Positions 1-11,900 of a stretch of DNA of 64,000 nucleotides are shown here, piece by piece. The stretch's first letter is position 1; each line of letters begins with the position of its first letter. The notes under the pieces were generated by a model, which worked only from the letters and a program-made list of their open reading frames with translations, searched no databases and was not told the origin of the DNA. The stretch is from Nicotiana tabacum (Eukaryota > Streptophyta > Magnoliopsida > Solanales > Solanaceae). The position numbers and the translations under genes were made by a program. Where the stretch lies: assembly GCF_000715075.1 (NCBI RefSeq), contig NC_134102.1, forward strand, positions 100,338,266 to 100,402,265, read 5' to 3'.

Positions 1-843
1 GACGAGGTACAGTCAATACACTCACTAGTCTAATAGCATGTGCAATATAATATACAAGATAGTAGGCAGCAGATAACAATAAGGACATCATGAAACAACC
101 AGTGATATGAACATCAAGACAACAAAACACCATTTAATATCGCTCAACAAATAATAAATACAAGTACACCCAATTAAATCAAATTCTTCAAATAAATGTC
201 CTTCATATATAATTCTATCAAATAACTCTCCTTCAAATATAATTTTCCTCAAATAAAATATCTTTCAAATATAATTCTTTCATATAATACTTTCTAAATA
301 AAAATCCTTCCAAATAAATATTTTGAATATAATTCTTCAATTAAAAAGTCACCATGTGACACCTCATTTCAAAATCATAAAAATACGGGTCTCAACCCAT
401 TTTCATATCTCCACGGTACTTCGTGCCCATAATTTCATATCACAACTGCATGGATAATTCACATGCCCATATCCTCAATGTATATAAGATCCACATGATC
501 AATTTATTTCCACTAAAGTGAGTTTAGAATTTTTAAATCAAGTAAGAAATCATCAAAGAAATGAGTTTATTTTTTTAACTCGTTTGGGTGAAGAAAATGA
601 CATTTCAATTAAAATGAAGCATCCAACGAATACTAATTTGGATGTAAAATTTATTAAATTAAAACATAATAGTAATTTCTTTTATTCGAAATAACTCAAT
701 TCTCGAAAACCAGTAAAAATCATAAATACAAATCTGCAGAGTCTTGTACAAAGAGACAAAGCTAACACAATACAACAAGGAATACCAAAACACATAATAA
801 AATCAAATAATACATCACGGAAGAACACAAGAATTTACATATC
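1..843 (-). mobile_element. Truncated family A gypsy LTR
   Basis: This stretch is colinear with 16900-17772, which lies inside the complete minus-strand family A LTR. It holds the 3' part of that LTR in reverse orientation: an AT-rich tract and the region next to the conserved palindrome. No coding potential is visible. It stops at the start of the family B LTR at 844. The fragment runs off the left edge, so its full extent is unknown. Orientation and identity rest on direct sequence matching within the window. Confidence 0.8.
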
Positions 844-2730
844 TGTGATGACCCAAAATATCATATTTAAATTTAATGATTAATTATGTGATCTAAGCAC
901 TATTTATCATTTCTCGACTTGCGTGTGCAGTCCGTAAAAAATTTTCGGAAAGTTTTCAGGTGAAAAATGAATTAAAATGTGAATTAGAGCTTTAAAACTC
1001 AACTGAGTTGACTTTGGTCAACATTTTGAGCAAACAGACTCGGATCAGTGTTTTGACAATTTTGATAGGTCTGTATCGTGATTTGGGACTTAGGCGTATG
1101 CCCGGAATCAAATTCCGAGGTCCCTAGTCCGAGATATGGAATTTTGATAAAAAATTAAAAGTTTAAGTTCAAATAGTGACCGAGTGTCAAATTATGCGCA
1201 AACGACCACGGAATAGAATTTTGATGATTTCAACAGCTCCGTATGGTGATTTTGGACTTAGGAGCGTGATCAGAATTTTATTTGGAAGTCCGTAGTGGAA
1301 TTAGGCTTGAAATGCCGAAAGTTAAATTTTTGGGAAGTTTGACCGAGGGGTTGACTTTTTGATATCGGGGTCAAAATTCGATTCTGAAATTTTTTATAGC
1401 TCTGTTATATCATTTATGACTTGTGTGCAAAATTTGAAGTCATTCCGAATTGATTTGATGTGTTTCGACACAAGATATAGAATTTGAAAGTTCAAAGTTC
1501 ATTGATTTTGATTTGAGGTGCGATTCATCATTTTGATGTTGTTTGATATAGTTTGAAGCCTCGACTAAGTTCGTATGGTATTTTGGGACATGTTGAAATA
1601 ATTGGTTAAGGTCTCGAGGGTCTCGGGTGGATTTCGGAAGGTAAACGGAATGGATTTCGGACAAAGAGTGCTGAAAATTTCTGTTGCAGAAATTTCGTGC
1701 GTGGAGCCAATTTTGGAAGCTTATATCTCGCAATTCTTACGGAATCAGAACATTTTCAAAACATAAAAGTTGTAGTCATTTGATTATAGTTTCTAGAAAG
1801 TTAAACCATTCATTATTTGGACATTTGTACAGAAAGTTATGGCGGATTGAATGAAGGCTGGTAGAGCAGTTTCGCCAGAAATTTCTGATGCGTGGAGCCG
1901 ATTTTGAAAGCTTATATCTCTCAATTCATAAGGAATAAGAATATTTGCAAAACATAAAAGTTGTAGTCGTTGGATTATAGTTTCCAGAAAGCTAAACCAT
2001 TTATCATATGGACATTTGTACATGAAGTTATGATCAATTAAAGGAAGGCTAGTAGAGCAGTTTCTGGTGGACCTTTAGTGACGAAAAATGGACTTTTAGT
2101 GACGGAAAATGGACTTTTAGTGACGGATTGGCAGAAACTTAAGGACCAAAAATGGTCATTTCATTCATTTCGTTTTGGATTTTTGGAGCACGGTTCTTGG
2201 GCGATTTTTGGGCGATTTTCACGGAAAAACATTGGGGTAAGTGTTCCTTATCCTATATTGATTATATTTTTTATGATTCCACACTCATTTACATCATGAA
2301 TCCGTGAATTTATGGAAGAAAAATCAAGATTTTTGCAAAATCTTCCAAAAACAAAAATTTAAGATTTGGAGGTTGAGTTATTATCGGATTTTGGTAAAAT
2401 TGGTATGGGTGGACTCGTAATTGAATGGGTTGTCGGATCTTATATGTTTCGCCGGATTCCAAGATGTGGGCCCCACGGGCAAATTTTGAGCTAATTTCGG
2501 ATTTTAATGAAAATGTAATATTTTCTTATGAAATTGATTACTATAATTTTTGTTGACTGTATCGAATTAATTATGACTAGATACGAGTCGATCGGAGTCG
2601 GAAAATCGAGGAAAAAGCATAATACTTGATTAAATTGGAGCAAGTCGAGGTAAGTGACTTGTCTAACCTTGTGTGGGAGAAATTTCCCCTAGAATTGATA
2701 TTAATGTGATTATTAAAATATGTTGAAAGT

Positions 2731-2760
2731 CGTGTACACGAGGTGACGAGTGTGTACACG
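2731..2760 (+). promoter_or_regulatory. LTR hairpin with constant loop (family B)
   Basis: A perfect 9-bp stem (CGTGTACAC with GTGTACACG) encloses the 12-nt loop GAGGTGACGAGT. The 3' LTR copy (10848-10877) has one A-to-G change in the stem that keeps a G-U pair. It lies about 80 nt after an AGGTAAGT motif. The same loop with other stems occurs in families A, alpha, F and G. Function unknown; an RNA element in the transcribed leader is inferred. Confidence 0.7.
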
Positions 2761-3950
2761 GGCTAAATTGCGAAAGATTATATTTTTAAATTGTGTAGAT
2801 CACTGTTGCGCATTTATTAAATTATTTTATCTTGTTATATTCTTCATCATTGATCTGAGATATATACTTCAAATTTGTTTGATCTTTTCTTACTAATTGT
2901 TTTACCTGTTTAGTTGAAACTTGGTTTCTTTTATTCTGTGCATTATTTGAAGGTTGATTTTCTTTAAATTAAATATTATTAATATGAAGTATTTGACATT
3001 TTTAAACTTGATATTGAAGCAACGTAGTAAAGATTTTGAAATATTATTTTCCTAAATTATTTATTCCTGAATATTTTTATACTCATTGTGAGGGAGACGT
3101 GAGCTCTTTATTGTGGAAGAATATTATTGTTGAATTATTTTGACATGAGCCGTGAGCTCTTTATTGTGGAAAAATATTATTGTTGAATTATTTTGACATG
3201 AGCCGTGAGCTCTTTATTGTGAAAAAATATTATTGATGAATTATTTTGACATGAGCCGTGAGCTCGTTATTGTGGCAAACTATTATTGATGATTTATTTT
3301 GGCATGAGCCGTGAGCTCTTTATTGTGGAAAAATATTGTTGTTGAATTATTTTGGCAAGTTAAATTATTTGAGCACTTGAGGTGATATATTGTTATATTG
3401 ATACGCATGTGGTGGTATAAGGTCTGGGTGTTGAAATGCATGCGGTGAGATAAGGGTGGCTTGATACGTGTGGCTAGTAAGGGTGACTACTAGAAGTCAT
3501 GCGGTATGATAAGGGTGGCTAAAACGCGGGATGCTATTTCGGGAAAAAATATTTTCTTTAAATAAATTGTGAAGGCTCCCGCGGTGATATAAGGAAATGA
3601 GATATTGTGAAATTATTTATAATTTGGGACTACGAGGCGGTACCTCGGTAGTGCCCTTGTTGATATTGATTTATGGCTATAGTTGTTTTTCGATTAATTG
3701 TTGTGATTTTCATAAAGTTGAAGAAAATTTTGTTTTGATTCCATGAGATATTATTTGCAATTATTTGGTATCATTAAATGTGACATACCATTTGATTCAT
3801 TTCCAATATCATTGTATTTTACTACATTGATAAATATTTTACCATGTCATTATTATATTCCAGTAGGGCCTCACCTGACCTCGTCACTACTTTACCGAGG
3901 TTAGGCTTGGCACTTACTGGGTACCGCTGTGGTGTACTCATACTATGCTT

Positions 3951-3970
3951 CTGCACATCTTTTTGTGCAG
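3951..3970 (+). promoter_or_regulatory. CTGCACA...TGTGCAG hairpin, acceptor-like
   Basis: A 7-bp stem around a TCTTTT loop. It sits in a block of about 80 bp (ACTTACTGGGTAC ... GTACTCATACTA ...) found in every LTR family in the window. The right arm TTTTGTGCAG also looks like a plant 3' splice site. The equivalent in the 3' LTR is 11928-11947. Confidence 0.6.
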
Positions 3971-4303
3971 ATCCAGATACATCTTACCAGCCTAGACGTC
4001 AGTGAGTTACCTGTGTACGGAGATTTCGAGGTATATCTGCCAGCGTTCGCAGACTCCGGAGTCCCCTTCTATCATTTCATGTTGCTTCCTTATATTTTAT
4101 TTAGACTTTGATATATAGAGACATTGAGAATAAATTCTTAGAAGCTTGTGATTTATTTCTACCGGGTTTTGGGAGTTGAAATTGTTTGAATTGTAGTTTA
4201 TTTATTTCAGATATTTATTATTATTTTGCATTGTTAGGCTTACCTAGTTTTAGAGACTAGGTGCCATCACGACATCCTACGGAGGGAATTTGGGGTCGTG
4301 ACA

Positions 4304-6864
4304 AGTTGGTATCAGAGCACTAGGTTCATAGGTGTCATGAGTCACAAGCAGGTTTAGTAGAGTCTTGCAGATCGGTACGGAGATGTCTGTACTTATCTTC
4401 GAGAGGCTATGGAACTGTTAGGAAATATTCACTTCTTTGATTCCTTATCATGCGGCATTGATTTTTCTTGAAACATATATCTTATATTCTTTTGTATCTA
4501 CTCGTGTATAACATTGCGCACTCGGTATCAGTTGTGCGTCGACGGTTCGTGATGCCGCATATGGACTACGAGGGAGCCAGAGATGCTCAAACATTGCCTC
4601 AACGTGTGGTTCCGACTGAAGATGCAGGCGTATTGAGAGATCACATAGTGAATTATGTGGGGGTTGCAACGGACGTTGGCGTCTGGTTGATTTATACGAG
4701 CTGTGAAGGTTATTATTGTGGATCATCGAACGTTGTGACCTATGACTTTGTGCCGAGTGGGGGGAGTCCACTATCAATGGGTGGATTGCGAGGTCATGAG
4801 TTATATCAGTTTTGGCCTGAAATGTATATATGTGGTACTGTAAGGTTCCCTAAAATTTATACATATTTAAGGACTGAGATTTTATGGAGGATAAAGTTGG
4901 TATTTGCGTTATAGAAACAACTCTAAATTACATAAGGTCTACTCAGCGTGGACATTACGGTTGCAGATTTTGGGGTGCTTCTGATGAAGTACAGTTGTTG
5001 ACGAGATTCTGGACTATGTGGTTCGTACCAAGATTTGTCTGTATGGAGCTCTACTTTTGTGATCGTTGTGTATAAATAGGGGTAAGGGTTACCCCAAAGA
5101 AGAATCGAATAGTATGTTAAGAAATGAGTTAGCTAAACAGTGTTGAGTCAGCATAACAAAAAAAGAAATTTGCCTTGGGAGAGATAATTCTCCACCGGTG
5201 TTCGTGGCAAGCCTATGAAGAGGGCAGACCAGCCAATGCAATACCGCCCACTTGGCTCAGTTCTCAGAAACGCTTTTGAAAGAGTTTATTTCCTGGACTC
5301 TCCATAATGCGTGGAGCATAGGGTTTGAACGGTTGCATCAGGTCACCATTGACGGTGTTAGGATATGCCATCAAGTTCAATAAGTTAGCCCGTCATACTC
5401 CTACTTTGCTTCCTTCAGCCAGAGGGCGAGTCCACAGACTCATTAAAGGACTCAATTATGATCGTAAAATTTGGTACGACTCGGGAGCTACAAGCTGATA
5501 CTTCATTTCTACTAGTTATTCAAATTACCAAGATATTAGAATGTGTTCGGGGTGAGGAAAAATGAAACTAAGGAGACCAAGACGTCTCGAGGTTCTGGGG
5601 GATTCAGTGGATTCTACTCTGAAAGTATAAATCATTATGGCGGGGGCTCGGGTAGTCAGCCATCCCAGTCCGCACATCGTATTACTCGGGGTGCTCCAGT
5701 AAGTTCTTTTAATGCACCACCGACATGAGTTCCTACAATTGTTATTCCAGTTATCTGGCACAGACTCAATATGAGCAGCCTAACCCGCAAAAGGGTTGTT
5801 ATGAATAAGGTGATACTAGGCACATCATGAGAAAAATTGTCAAAAACTTGGGAGAGACTTATTTCATCAAAGCACTCAGGCTACGTGCCCCATTGTAGTT
5901 ACTACACCACCCACATGACCAGTTAGGGGTGGAGGACAGACGGGTAGAAGGCGTCCTAGAGGTGGAGACCCAACCGTTGTTATATTTATTTTATGGTGTG
6001 GCAGAGGTTGCTAAATCAGTTGGTGTCGTTACAGGTACGACCTTGATATAATATAAAGGAATAATTTCCTTAACTTGATTCGGTTCTGAGTATCGAGATG
6101 AGTCCTCCTATTGTGCTCCACTTATGAGTGAGTTTCGTAATTCTATAATCTACTTATGTGTTTACTCCTGTTGGGAGATTCCATGGAGATAACTACGCCT
6201 ATCATTCCATGTTGGTTACTAATAAGACCTGTGAGGCTAAATGTGATTTTCTCTTACTCATTTCGTTAAGTTTAGATGTAATTTACGGATAATTAATTAC
6301 AAATTGTGAATTATATGCCCTACAAGTGTGGGGTTCATTATGTGTTCTGATTTTCTTTTTTAACGGAAATTATTTAGAATGAGCAAATGAAAAGTTTCAA
6401 TTGGAACGATGTGCATATTACTTGTGATTCAGAACTGAGGACGAGATCCTCACATTTTTATATAAATTGATATGTTTAAATCGGGTTACGAGCTGCGGTG
6501 GAAGTTATATAAGGACGAGATCCTTGTGAGAAAAATTCTTGTGTTTAAGTTCTCCCTTGTGAAATTAAATTTGTACTATAGTACTAATAGGGAGTCATGC
6601 CTGTTAGGCTTATTTGAAAATTCTTATATGAAATTCTCTATGCATAGTTGTCAAATTCGTGTTGTAATTATTAATTTTTAACCTACGAGGTAGGTGCCCG
6701 CCTAGGTGGCGTTAAATGTGACTCGTTAATTCGGGTAAATAATTATGAAGTCTTCATGCCTCGCATCTAGTTATCAGTATTGTGAAGGTTTGCAACGAGA
6801 TTTTTGTTAACATGACGTTAAATGACGATTCTGTAATTGATTATGAACAACTATTAAGACCAAA
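4304..6864 (+). pseudogene. Decayed gag-like 5' internal region (family A/B)
   Basis: This region matches, piece by piece, the reverse complement of 14466-16457, so it is a shared internal domain of the A/B families. An open frame at 4468-4914 (148 codons) starts about 150 nt after the primer site. A homologous reading frame occurs in the minus-strand copy at 16071-16310. Around 5680-5960 there is a decayed gag C-terminus: a basic glycine-rich tract and a broken zinc knuckle with a stop in place of a Cys codon. No protease or reverse transcriptase is present. From about 6470 to 6860 it is AT-rich and noncoding. I do not recognise the product of the 148-codon frame. Confidence 0.6.
4307..4318 (+). 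promoter_or_regulatory. Primer-binding site, initiator Met tRNA
   Basis: TGGTATCAGAGC, complementary to the 3' end of plant initiator methionine tRNA, begins 4 nt after the LTR ends at 4303. This is the usual minus-strand primer site of plant gypsy and copia elements and fixes the 5' LTR/internal boundary. Confidence 0.9.
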
Positions 6865-8970
6865 TTGATCCAAGAGGGTACCCCATTTACAGGGTCAGAC
6901 GAGTGTGAGTTAAGCTTTCAGAAGCTCAAGATCACTTTGACTCTGACACAAGCGTTGGTATTAATTACATATTCAAGGTCTTATACTGTGTATTGTGACG
7001 TGTCGCGTATTGGTCTCGACGCGATGTTGATGCAAGACGGTAGGGTGATTGCCTACGCGTCCAGACAGTTAAAGGTACATGAGGAAAAAAAAAATTTGGT
7101 CCACAGCCTTGAGTTAGCAGCTATTGTTCGTGCCTTGAAGAATTTGGCGGCATTATTTGTACGGTGTCCACTGTGAGGTCTACCTCGATCACCGAAGTCT
7201 ACAACATCTGTTTAAACAGAAGGATCTTAATTTGCGGCAGCGAAGATGGTTGGAGTTGCTTAAGGATTATGATATCACCATTCTCTATCATCTTGGGAAG
7301 GCCAATGTAGTGGCCGATGCATTGAGTCGTAAGGCAGAGAGTTTGGCCATCTTAGCATATTTACCGGTAGCAGAGAGGCCTTTGGCCTTGGATATTCAGG
7401 CCTTGGCCAACCAATTTGTCAGATTGGATATTTCCGAACCGAGTCGAGTTTTGGCTTGTGTGGTTTCTCAGTCTTCTCTTTATGATCGTATCAGGAAGCG
7501 TAAGTATGATGACCCTCATTTGCTTGTTCTTAAGGATACAGTTCAGCACGGTGATGCCAAAGAAGTCGCAATTGGAGATGACGATGTATTACGGATGCAG
7601 GGCAGGCTATGTGTGCCTAATGTAGATGGTTTTCGTGAATTGATTCTCCATGAGGCTCACAGTTCGCGGTACTCCATATATCCGGGTGCTGCGAAGATGT
7701 AGCAGGACTTGAGGCAACATTATTGGTGGAAGAAGATGAAGAAATACATAGTGGAGTATGTAGCTCGGTGTCTAAATTGTCAACACGTGAAATATGAGCA
7801 TCAACGACCGAGTGGATTGCTTCAGAAGTTAGAGATACCAGAATGGAAATGGGAGAGGATCACTATGGATTTCATTGTTGGGCTCCCACGGACTCAGAGG
7901 AAGTTCAATGCAGCTTGGGTGATTGTGGATAGATTGACCAAGTCAGCTCATTGCAATCCTATGATGACTACCTACTCTTCCGAGCAGTTGGCTCGAATCT
8001 ATATTCGCGAGATTTTCAGATTTCATGGCGTACCGGTATCTATCATCTCTGACCGGGGTACGCAGTTTACATCACAGTTCTGGAGGGCAGTACAATGTGA
8101 GTTGAGTACTCGGGTAGAGTTGAGTGCAACATTTCACCCTCAGACGGACGGGCAGTTCGAAGGCACTATTTAGATACTGGAGGACATGCTCTGTGCGTGT
8201 GTGATAGATTTTGGGGGTGCTTGGGATCAGTTCTTACCACTTGCGTAGTTTTGCTTACAACAACAGTTACCAGTCAAGCATTCAGATGGCTCCGTATGAG
8301 GCCTTGTATGGTAGGTGGTGCCAGTCCCTAGTGGGTTGGTTCGAACCGGGCGAGGCTAGGCTATTGGGTACAGACTTAGTTCAGGATGCCTTGGAAAAGG
8401 TTAAGTTGATTCAGGATTGACTTCGTGCAGCCCAATCTAGACAGAAGAATTATGCGAATCGGAAGGTTCGTGATGTTGCATTCATGGTTGGTGAGCGGGT
8501 ATTGCGCCGGGTTTCGCCTATGAAGGGTGTGATGAGGTTCGGGAAGAAGGGCAATTTGAGCCCTAGGTATATTGGGCCTTTTGAGATTCTTGAGAGAGTT
8601 GGAGAGGTGGCTTACAGACTTGCACTACCACCTAGTCTTTCTGCGGTTCATCTGGTATTCCATGTTTCTATGCTTCGGAAATATCACGGCTATCCGTTTC
8701 ATGTGTTAGACTTCAGTTCGGTTCAGTTGGACAAGGATCTATCTTATGTTGAGGAACCAGTGGCTATTTTAGATAGGCAGGTTCGAAAGCTGAGGTCAAA
8801 TAACATTGCCTCCGTAAAAGTTCAGTGGAGGGGTCATCCGGTCGAGGAGGCGACTTGGGAGGTCGAGAATGATTTACGCAGCTGTTATACACACTTATTC
8901 ACCAGCTCAGGTACTTTTTCTAACTCCGTTCGAGGACGAACGTTTATTTTAGAGGTGGAGAATGTGATGA
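6865..8970 (+). pseudogene. Partial gypsy pol: RNase H, integrase, chromodomain
   Basis: Pol starts abruptly at the RNase H connection (6865); protease and reverse transcriptase are missing. RNase H (YTVYCD near 6976, DHRSLQHLF near 7190) is broken by a one-base frameshift near 7145. Integrase follows: a zinc domain in which one His is Tyr (SIYPG), then a stop at 7700 inside it, then the catalytic core from about 7860 (TMDFI, SDRG). More stops and frameshifts lie near 8172, 8200 and 8418. The tail from 8484 has the GPF motif and a C-terminal chromodomain (VQWRGHPVEEATWE), which marks a chromovirus of the Tekay/Del type. The reading runs to the 3' LTR. It cannot encode an active enzyme. Confidence 0.88.
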
Positions 8971-11900
8971 CCCAAAATGTCATCTTTAAATTTAATGATT
9001 AATTATGTGATCTAAGCACTATTTACCATTACTCGACTTGCGTGCGCAGTCCGTAAAAAACTTTTCGAAAAAGTTTTCAGGTGAAAAATGAATTAAAATG
9101 TGAATTAGAGCTTTAAAACTCAACTGAGTTAACTTTGGTCAATATTTTGAGCAAACAGACTCGGATCAGTGTTTTGACAGTTTTGGTAGGTCTGTATCGT
9201 GATTTGGGACTTAGGCGTATGCCCGGAATCAAATTCCGAGGTCCCTAGTCCGAGATATGGAATTTTGATGAAAAATTAAAAGTTTAAGTTCAAATAATGA
9301 CCGGATATCAAATTATGTGCAAACGACCCCGGAATAGAATTTTGATGATTCCAACAGCTCCGTATGGTGATTTTGGACTTAGGAGCGTGATCAGAATTTT
9401 ATTTGGAAGTCCGTAGTGGAATTAGGCTTGAAATGTCGAAAGTTGAATTTTTGGGAAGTTTGACCGAGGTGTTGACTTTTTGATATCGGGGTCAAAATCT
9501 GATTCTGAAATTTTTTATAGCTCCGTTATGTCATTTATGACTTGTGTGCAAAATTTAAAGTCATTCCGAATTGATTTGATGTGTTTCGACACAAGATATA
9601 GAATTTGAAAGTTCAAAGTTCATTGATTTTGATTTGAGGTGCGATTCGTCGTTTTGATGTTGTTTGATGTAGTTTGAAGCCTCGACTATGTTCGTATGGT
9701 ATTTTGGGATATGTTGGAATAATTGGTTAAGGTCCCGAGGGTCTCGGGTGGAGTTCGGAAGGTAAACGGAATGTTTTTCGGACAAAGAGTGCTGGAAATT
9801 TCTGTTGCAGAAATTTCGTACGTGAAGCCAAATTTGGAAGCTTATATCTCGCAATTCATAAGGAATCAGAACATTTTCAAAACATGAAAGTTGTAGTCGT
9901 TTGATTATAGTTTCCAGAAAGTTAAACCATTCATTATTTGGACATTTGTACAGAAAGTTATGACGGATTGAATGAAGGCTGGTAGAGAAATTTCGCCAGA
10001 AATTTCTGATGCGTGGAGCCGACTTTGGAAGCTTATATCTCGCAATTCATAAGGAATCAGAACATTTTCAAAACATGAACGTTGTAGTCGTTGGATTATA
10101 GTTTCCATAAAGCTAAACCATTTATCATTTTGATATTTGTACATGAAGTTATGATCAATTGAAGGAAGGCTGGTAGAGCAGTTTCTGGTGGACCTTTAGT
10201 GACGAAAAATGGACTTTTAGTGACGGAAAATGGACTTTTAGTGACGGATTGACAGAAACTTAAGGACCAAAAATGGTCATTTCATTCATTTCGTTTTGGA
10301 TTTTTGGAGCACGGTTCTTGGGCGATTTTTGGGCGATTTTCACGAGAAAACATTGGGGTAAGTGTTCCTTATCCTATATTGATTATATTTCATGATTCAT
10401 ACTCATTTACATCATGAATTTCGGATTTAAATGGAAGAAATCAAGATTTTTGCAAAATCTTTCAAAAACGAAAATTTAAGATTTGGAGGTCGAGTTGTTA
10501 TCGGATTTTGGTAAAATTGGTATGGGTGGACTCGTAATTGAATGGGTTGTCGGATTTTGTAAGTTTCGCCGGATTCCGAGATGTGGGCCCCACGGGCAAA
10601 TTTTGAGCTAATTTTGGATTTTAATGAAAATGTAATATTTTCTTATGAAATTGATTACTATAATTTTTGTTGACTGTATCAAATTAATTATGACTAGATA
10701 CGAGTCGATCGGAGTCGAAAAATCGAGGAAAAAGCATAATACTTGATTAAATTGGAGCAAGTCGAGGTAAGTAACTTGTCTAACCTTGTGTGGAGGAAAT
10801 TTCCCCTAGGATTGGTATTGATGTGATTATTGAAATGTGTTGAAAGTCGTGTGCACGAGGTGACGAGTGTGTACACGGGCTAAATTGCGAAAGATTATAT
10901 TTTTAAATTGTGTAGATCACTGTTGCGCATTTATTAAATTATTTTATCTTGTTATATTCTTCATCATTGATCTGAGATATATACTTCAAATTTGTTTGAT
11001 CTTTTCTTACTAATTGTTTTACCTGTTTAGTTGAAACTTGGTTTCTTTTATTCTGTGCATCATTTGAAGGTTGATTTTTTTAAATTAAATATTATTAATA
11101 CGAAGTATTTGACATTTATAAATTTGATATTGAAGCAACGTATTAAAAATTTTAAATATTATTTTCCTGAATTATTTATCTTGAATATTTTCGTAAGAAT
11201 TTTTTTGTACTCATTGTGATGGAGCCGTGAGATCTTTATTGTGGAAAAAATATTATTGTTGGATTATTCTGGCATGAGCCGTGAGCTCTTTATTATTAAA
11301 AAATATTGTTGTTGATTTATTGTGGAAAATTGAAATATTGGGCACTTGAGGTGCAAATTGTGATATATTGTGATATTAAAATGCATGCGGTGGTATAAGG
11401 TCTGGGTATTGAAATGCATGCGGTGAGATAAGGGTGGCTTGATACGCGTGGCTAGTAGAGGTGACTACTAGAAGTCATGCGGTGCGATAAGGGTGGCTAA
11501 AACGCGGGATGCTATTTTGGGAAAAAAAATTCTTTAAATAAATCGTGAAGGCTCCCGCGGTGATATAAGGAAATGAGATATTGTGAAATTATTTATAATT
11601 TGGGACTATGAGGCGGTACCTCGGTAGTGCCCTTGTTGATATTGATTTATGGCCATAGTTGCCTTCGATTTATTGTTGTGATTTTCATAAAGTTGAAAGA
11701 AATTCTATTTTGATTCCACGAGATATTATTTGCAATTATTTGGTGTCATTAAATGTGATATACTATTTGATTCATTTCCATAGTCATTTTATCTTATTAA
11801 ATTGTTTAAACATTTTTCCATGTCATTATCTATTCTCCAGTAGGGCCTGACCTGATCTAGTCACTACTCTATCGAGATTAGGCTTGGCACTTGCTGGGTA

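Larger units (their letters stand above)
844..4303 (+). mobile_element. 5' LTR of chimeric family B gypsy element
   Basis: A 3.46-kb LTR that starts TGTGATGACCC and ends GGGTCGTGACA, followed directly by a primer site. It matches the 3' LTR at 8963-12281 along its whole length. Visible inside are a block of about 191 bp repeated twice (1699-1889 and 1890-2061), a three-copy 21-bp array (about 2072-2135), donor-like GGTAAGTG near 2238 and AGGTAAGT near 2650, a hairpin at 2731-2760, a tandem array of about 53 bp with five copies (3098-3350; the 3' LTR has two), a hairpin at 3951-3970, and a terminal hairpin at 4268-4300. LTRs over 3 kb are usual for the Tekay/Del clade. Confidence 0.92.

Noticed and set aside
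1440..2023. Minus-strand open frames inside the B LTR, with related ones at 9561-10144 and 19395-19610
   Set aside because: They recur because the DNA block is repeated; they are antisense to the LTR, short, and show no domain. Kept only as a remark on the 191-bp block.
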